A stretch of DNA of 64,000 bases from Otis tarda (taxonomy: Eukaryota > Chordata > Aves > Otidiformes > Otididae). Every line of letters starts with the position of its first letter. Within the stretch, counting starts at the first letter, position 1. Shown here one piece after another: positions 58,701-64,000 of the stretch. Below the pieces are notes generated by a model. It saw only the letters and a program-made list of their open reading frames with translations. It had not been told where the DNA came from and did not search any database. Made by a program: the position numbers and the translations under genes. The stretch is taken from NCBI GenBank assembly GCA_026413225.1, contig CM048576.1, forward strand, positions 4,658,501-4,722,500. The letters run 5' to 3'.

Positions 58701-58832
58701 GTTGTTCACCTAGACAACATGAAACACGAAGAGGAAATGCAGAAACTCCCTTTGCAGACTCCATACTATGACATGGCAGCCACCGAGCCCTCTCCCTACA
58801 CTGACAAACTGGTAAGGAGATCAGGGTGCTAA
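58701..58832 (+). CDS. NECTIN1: NECTIN1 alpha terminal exon
   Basis: The frame is VVHLDNMKHEEEMQKLPLQT, PYYDMAATEPSPYTDKL, VRRSGC and stop (TAA 58830-58832). Recalled human alpha reads VVHLD..., LQKLSLQPPYYD, then a short non-PDZ end. VVHLD and PYYD are the anchor motifs, and PYYD may be a tyrosine phosphorylation site (inference). No EWYV-type C-terminus exists, so this isoform should not bind the afadin PDZ domain through its end. Reading to TAA gives 430 residues without leader, matching human alpha (458 with leader). A perfect donor-like GTAAGG at 58812, exactly between codons after DKL, leaves open a further splice. Confidence 0.85.
   Translation, partial: VVHLDNMKHEEEMQKLPLQTPYYDMAATEPSPYTDKLVRRSGC
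58812..58817 (+). promoter_or_regulatory. NECTIN1: potential extra splice donor inside the alpha terminal exon
   Basis: CTG|GTAAGG lies at a codon boundary (phase 0) six codons before the TAA. It could join to a further exon carrying a longer tail, as nectin-2 alpha and its kin have. The nearest acceptor-like site (TTTCACACAG, ends about 58882) would add only four codons. No convincing downstream exon is seen up to 64000. Confidence 0.3.
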
Positions 58833-60025
58833 TAGTGCTGCCTGGCCTCATCCTTACCCCTAGCCTCACTGCCTTTCACACAGGATCTCTCACCCTAAAA
58901 ACCAAAAGACCTCCACCATCCATGGGGGTGAACAAGCAGCCTTCACAGTCCGGGAGCGTCCTGTCCTGGAGGAAGGTAACATCCATACTCTGATCTCAGC
59001 CCACCCCTCAAATACCACTGACTAATTCAGCACTTGCGCCTTTTGCCCTTGGTTTCCATAGGTCCTAGAGCTGCACCTTTACGGGTCATTCCTCAGTAAA
59101 ACACCCTGCTTATTCCAAATCTTCATCAGAGCACTGTCACAACCTGTGATAGTCTCACCTTTACCTACATATGGCAGCTAAGCCTACAAGCCAGCTATCC
59201 CACCCTGGTCACTCTTCACCTCCTGTAGCTGAGCCCCTGTTAGAGTTTGCAGCTGAACAAGGCAGCTCTCAAAGATAAGCATGCGCTGCAGTGAGAGCTT
59301 CACAAAGCAATTATCTGCAGGGCAGAGCGTGCCAGTGTTTAACTCTCCATGGACAACAAGTTCTTTAACCCTCTTTTTTTTTTTGTGTGTGTATGGATTT
59401 GTTCAGCCTCAGATAGGGAACTGCTAATGTGAGGCAGCAGAAGCAGAGATTAGGGTCAGGGAGAGATGTCAGCAGCCACGCAGGAAAGGCTAGTTTTCAA
59501 GAACTGAGGCTGGAGAAGGAAATGTTAGATTCAAAGGGCAAAGGCATAGGAAACAGAGAACATGTAGGATTAGTGTTCTCCCTTAAGAAAACAGAAAACC
59601 TTCCTCCTCCCAGGCCTTGGACAATATCCTTTCCCTCTGTCACCCTGTGGCACGGGGCTCCTCCCTCCCATCCTCCATGGGAGACACAGGATCCCCATGT
59701 AAATGCTGCAAGGTCTCCCTCACACTCTTCTTCCATGAAGGGTGGTTCAGAACGCTGCACACCCACTCTGGTGCTTCTAGAACTCAGCAATGTGAACTCA
59801 TTTGATTGAGAAAGCAGTATAAATATCAGCCCCTACTAGAGTAACATTTTATGAACATAACTAATGATAATGCTCCCTCCAGTTCATCCTGTTATGACCC
59901 TTTAATGTGTATTCCTGTGCAGATAATAGAAGGACAGGGCCCAGTGACCTTTAGCTAGCAGAAGCCTGCAGTAAGACAGATGCCAAGGGCACTGGAAATA
60001 AAAAGACACAGTTCTGTGCTGAGCT
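58833..60025 (+). other. NECTIN1: probable 3' UTR of the NECTIN1 alpha transcript
   Basis: Non-coding stretch from the alpha stop to just past the AATAAA at 59997. It contains a T12-type run with GTGTGTGT near 59375-59395. Open frames (59429-59809 + and antisense) have no likeness to any family. The end is placed by signal only. Confidence 0.5.
59997..60002 (+). terminator. NECTIN1: AATAAA poly(A) signal for the alpha transcript
   Basis: GGAAATAAAAAGAC followed about 20 nt later by GTGCTGAGCTGTGTTG, a GU-rich element. A second hexamer at 60070 (CTAAATAAAAAC) is followed by CTGTCCTGGGGCTTGTC and could serve as a backup. Confidence 0.5.
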
Positions 60026-60331
60026 GTGTTGACGCAATCCTATTTACTTCATGCTAGCTGATGTCCCTAAATAAAAACTTCCCTTTGGAGCCCTCCCTCT
60101 GTCCTGGGGCTTGTCTCCAGCTCTTTCTAATCCTCGCTGAGTGGTAGGTGAGTTTTAAATGAAACACAGGATGCTAGAGCCATACAGGCTGCTCTGTGGA
60201 GAGCATCCGAGAGCTGAATTTCAGGCAAGCAGGAGGATGGAGGAGCAGCTCATTTTGGGAAATAATGAGCAGTCAGTTAATTAAGTGGCAGAGTTAGTGA
60301 TGTGAGATGAGGCCTGATGGGTAGCTGCTCC

Positions 60332-60345
60332 GTAACCATGGAAAC
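60332..60345. promoter_or_regulatory. RFX X-box-like site
   Basis: GTAACCATGGAAAC closely fits the palindromic X-box GTTNCCATGGNAAC, one change from the ideal left arm. Directly upstream is AGTTAATTAAGTGGC. Single-site motif with no conservation data. Confidence 0.4.
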
Positions 60346-61679
60346 AGAGTTTGCTGCTCTTGATCCTGGTCTGAGAAGATGCATTTCTATGTCCCGTGCT
60401 TGGCACTCGCTGCTCCTTACCCTTGGTTTTAGCCAAGACGTGATGGACTGTGGAGCCCTCATTTCATTTGGCCCATGAACAAATACCCTTTGCAGTAGGG
60501 ATGCAGTGTCTGGGTGACTCAGCCGCTGCTGCCACAGCTCTGCCTGCTCTTGGCACAAGTCTAGCACAGCTGTAAATTCGACCTGTCCTCTGGTCAGCTT
60601 GGCTGGCAGTCCCTGTGAACGATATCAGGCTCCCTCATCACGCACAGGCACTGTGCTTTGGCTTTTTGCCCTAGGAACGAGATGAGGCTTGCTCCCATTT
60701 CCTGCTAAATCGCAGTATCCTTTGGGCAGGCAGCAGGCTATTCAAGTTCGTGACTGGCAAGGGGAAGGAGGGTGTCACTTAGCTGCCAAGGGGTGCTGGT
60801 TTTGCTGGATTCTTCCCAGATAAGAGGCAGTATAAGCTGCCACAGCCAGGGCCAGGTGTGCATCACGTTTTGCAGCCACGCTTTGCAAAGGAGCCAGCTC
60901 TTGCCCTCCTCCCTGCGGGACCACTCATGGGCATCACGTTTTTCACCCCTAAAGCACTGCAGAGGCCTCCTGTTCATGTCACATGTGCACTTCTCTGCAG
61001 AGGAGATGCTGAGGAGTGTCTGGCTGGGATAGCACTGGAAACCTCCAGCAAACAGCAGCAGGGATAATGGTGGTTACTAAAACCAGCAGACGCAGCTCAG
61101 GCCCAGTCACCACACTCGAACAGCATGCTAAGGGACTGACTAAGGCAAACTAGACCTGCACAGTCCTACATCTGAGAGATGAGTCAGTTGGAGGACGAGG
61201 GAAGCACATTCCCTTCAGCTTCACCGGGTCTCTGCCAATCTGACTTTGATACAGCCCCACTCCCACTGTGTTCAGATGCAGATGTAGGCAGCTGCTCTGT
61301 TGTACATGTGGTTTTGGGATCCTTTAGAGGGGTAGGCACAAAAGGAAGGCAGGATATTCTTGTTCTGCTTGCACTTCATCTGGAGATTTGACTTGGGAGG
61401 GTAGTGAAGAGGATGAGAGTCGAAGGGAACGGATTCTGGAGGAAAATGGGGCGGGTGCATTCAGCTTTAAATGAATTGTGCAAAACCTCGTAATTTGGGA
61501 CAAACCAGATTCATCACAAGGTGATATGAAAGCTACTGCCTGGGGTTGACAATTTCACAGCACTAGAATGGGAGTCAGAAAGTGATTAGAGCTGGCAAAG
61601 AGTGAGGGAGGGGGTAATCGGAGAGGTGCCAGCAGAAGATAAGAGCGGCTGGTGAAGGAGGAATCCACAAAGAGGGTGC

Positions 61680-62230
61680 GCAGGTATGCGTGTGCGGACG
61701 CGTGCTGGCAGGGGACCAGGTGAAGAGGAGAGGATGGGGCATGTCTGCAGGGACAAGATACCTACAGAAGGGAGCAGGGGTGGGCCCCATGTTGAGGCTT
61801 CAAATGAATATGTATGTTTATGTGTTGCAAACTGTGGGAAAGATAACACAAAGCTGACAGCACTGAAATATGCAAGGACAGTGTAATGGATGATTAAGGG
61901 TGGAGAAGTGGGCAAGAGGTGATGGGGTTGCCTCTAGCATTTGTCTCTGAGCTCTTCTGAGGTAAAATCTTTGGTTTATGCAGAGATATCTAAGCGGGAG
62001 TGAATGGGATGGGCAGGTGAGTATGTGCTTCAGATAATACTTACAAATAATACGCACATCAGAGTGCCGGAACCCACGCGCGTCAGCACGCAGAGTAACA
62101 CGTAGGTGTGTAAATGCAGAGGTATACCCCGCATGCACATGGCAGTGCCTATGTGTCCTGTAGATGCTGTGTGCTTGTGCACGAGAGAGGTGGAGGTACG
62201 AGTGCTTGTAGGAGCAGATATATGATTGGT
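61680..62230. repeat. loosely TG/CA-rich region
   Basis: Scattered GTATGCGTGTGCGG, ACACGTAGGTGTGTAAATGC, CATGCACATGGCAGTGCC and GTGCTTGTGCACG pieces, like the region at 26.9 kb but sparser. Probably decayed (TG)n. Confidence 0.4.
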
Positions 62231-63694
62231 GTATGCGTCAGCAATACCCATTTGCACAGGTAGAAGGGAAAGTTTCATTGCTGCAGACAGCAAAATAATT
62301 CCTTTCAGTTTACAGGGAAATTACCAGGGTGCCGATGCTGATGATTTACACAAAGCGCTTGCGTGTGGCACTGCTAGAACTTGTATACAAGTCACATTAT
62401 TGATATTGTAATAAATTTTGCCCCAAACTAGCAGCAGGGAGCAGGAGCAAGCCCAAGGGTGGCAAAAAGCAGGGGAACTCCATGGAGAAAACACCTCCAG
62501 TGGGAAGGAAGGACTATTTCGGAGAGGAGTGAGGCAAAGTAGATAGGAAGGAACGAGGAGGTAAAGAGTTAGTCTGCCTTTCTCTGGACCTAGAGGAAGT
62601 ACTGAAATACAAAGTTCAGGGGGAAAGAGTTCTGCAGGACACTGGTTTAGGTTTGAGACTGCAGTTGGCATTACTAATTTTGTTTAAGTGTCTGTCGACA
62701 GTCTGGGTCCAGACATGAAGCAGAGAGGCCATAGATACACAGTTTTCATGCCAACAGCTTGCCACCACCATCTGGCCATCTCCCCAATGGCAGGACAAAG
62801 GGCAACCTCAAACCTCCCGGTCCTCCAGCATCCAGCTTCGCTGAGCACCACAGGGGAACCGGACACTGGAAGTGCCATCACAGCCACGTTCCCCTTTCCC
62901 CTCACCCCACTGGCTGGGAGACACCAGCAGGCCTCCAAACCCTGCCACAGAACAGCGCAGCAGTGAGATAATCACTCACTGAATAACCCCTTCCAGCAAC
63001 AGGCACTAAAACAGCCCATTACAGGCCTATAAACTTCTGGAAATGGATCTGCCACAGCTGGTACGTGGCTGAGGACACTTCCAAACAAAGAGAAGAGAAA
63101 CATTTTCAAATTAAACACCTTTTGCATAATTGCCATGTGATGCAGCCATTTTGGAAAGGGGACAGAGAAACTGGAAAGCTATTTCATTTGGAAAAGACAA
63201 CTCTCTCCTCTCAGAAAGGCTTTGCAGATGCTTGGCTAATGCTGGCACAGAAACAAGCATTAAAAAAACTCCACAGGGCAGGTAGCCAAGGTATCCCCTC
63301 ATACCTTGGCTACTGACACAGGCTCCTGGTGTCTCATTTTCCCCAGGGAACCGCGAGGTTTCCAGGCCATCCTGCCTTCCAGTGGTCTCTGACCATTACT
63401 GTTTCCCAAGCATGAAAGATGTCTGGGTAGGAGCGATCAGACAAATTGGATAATATTACATTCGTGCAGTTCTTGCTGATAAGCTCGCTTAGTAAGGGAA
63501 TACCCATAAATATTTTCATGCTAAAGAAAGATGCTTTTAGCATCTCTTAGACATTATAACAATGACAAAATCATGCTGCATAGTTAATCTGCAGTAGCAT
63601 ACTGTGCAGTCAAGCCTCACGTTAAAATACAGCACTTGAGAACTCTACAGCCCCCAAGTTAGGGCAAGTCAACAGTATTGGCTAAGCAGTGTCA

Positions 63695-63710
63695 TTTCTC
63701 CATGGTAACG
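63695..63710. promoter_or_regulatory. partial RFX X-box
   Basis: TTTCTCCATGGTAAC keeps a perfect right half (CCATGGTAAC) but an imperfect left half. A third near match, ATTGCCATGGTAC, lies at about 15516-15528 in intron 1. Confidence 0.25.
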
Positions 63711-64000
63711 CGTCTGCTGCAAACCTGCCCTTGGAGCTATGGCTTTGAAGCCACTCCTTTCAGTATCCCCTTCCTGACACCCAAAAGTCAAGCCTTCCCC
63801 ATGATTTTCACTCATGCTCCCAACCTTGCATTTGCCTCCAAATGTGCTGCAATGAACCCCAAATTCCTAGGTCAAAACTGAGGGCCTAGGTATCCAATAA
63901 GGTTTAAATTCACTGAACCACCCCCAGCTAAGGAAAAAGCTGATCCCAGAGGGGTTGACAGGAAGATGAGAGCAGCGAGATGCTGCTGGGAGCAGCCCCA

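Larger units (their letters stand above)
60026..64000. other. downstream flank of NECTIN1, no gene recognised
   Basis: About 4 kb with no recognisable exon on either strand. An isolated AATAAA at 62410, a looser TG/CA-rich stretch (about 61680-62230) and two RFX-type sites are seen. In human the next gene on this side (THY1) is far away, so an empty flank is expected; I see no THY1-like sequence here. Confidence 0.65.

Noticed and set aside
58873-58897. Extra alpha exon after the acceptor-like TTTCACACAG
   Set aside because: Would encode only four codons before a stop, and the pyrimidine tract is weak.
60905-60925. CTCCCTGCGGGACCACTCAT, like a CR1 antisense block
   Set aside because: No further collinear match on either side; a similar short string at about 37947 also fails to extend.
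1-64000. Retrovirus-like element, CRISPR array, operon or tRNA/rRNA gene
   Set aside because: No long terminal repeats, gag/pol/env-like frames, regular short repeats or RNA-gene structure were seen; the content is a single split vertebrate gene and its introns.

Overview
The window is vertebrate nuclear DNA and is almost entirely one gene on the + strand: the 3' two thirds of NECTIN1 (nectin-1, PVRL1/CD111), an immunoglobulin-superfamily cell adhesion receptor. Four ectodomain exons (18640-24688) are spliced to one of two alternative 3' ends. The near one is a single exon (33261-33802) encoding the long delta-type tail, with its transmembrane helix and C-terminal PDZ ligand EWYV. The far one is a three-exon set (56014-58832) encoding an alpha-type (HIgR-like) transmembrane helix and tail. 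Both acceptors are phase 1 and fit the phase-1 donor of exon 5. The signal-peptide exon is not in the window and should lie upstream of position 1.

Spliced coding lengths agree with the family. The delta form has 488 residues encoded here plus a missing signal peptide (human delta is 517 aa). The alpha form has 430 plus signal peptide (human alpha is 458 aa). Reading through the exon-5 donor gives eight extra residues and a stop, with an AATAAA and GU-rich sequence about 370 bp further on, so a secreted form by intronic polyadenylation is possible.

Layout: 1-18639 intron 1 (3' part); 18640-24688 exons 2-5 with short introns 2 and 3 and a 4 kb intron 4; 24689-33260 delta intron 5; 33261-33802 delta terminal exon, then a long probable 3' UTR to about 40215; 40216-56013 the rest of the alpha-specific intron; 56014-58832 alpha exons; about 58833-60025 alpha 3' UTR; 60026-64000 downstream flank with no gene seen. 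No other protein-coding gene, tRNA, rRNA or CRISPR is supported on either strand.

Organism: an amniote, most likely a sauropsid (inference). The only clear LINE is an old antisense CR1-family fragment (45780-46620). The other recognisable repeats are old MIR-like SINE pieces and a possible hAT end. There is no Alu, B1, L1 or recognisable retrovirus-like element. Slowly decaying old repeats and large introns suit a crocodilian or turtle better than a bird, but this is weak evidence. I found no undescribed multi-gene system. The most interesting points are the isoform architecture, an alpha transmembrane segment that resembles nectin-2 alpha more than human nectin-1 alpha, an ambiguous end to the alpha reading frame, and several candidate regulatory elements.
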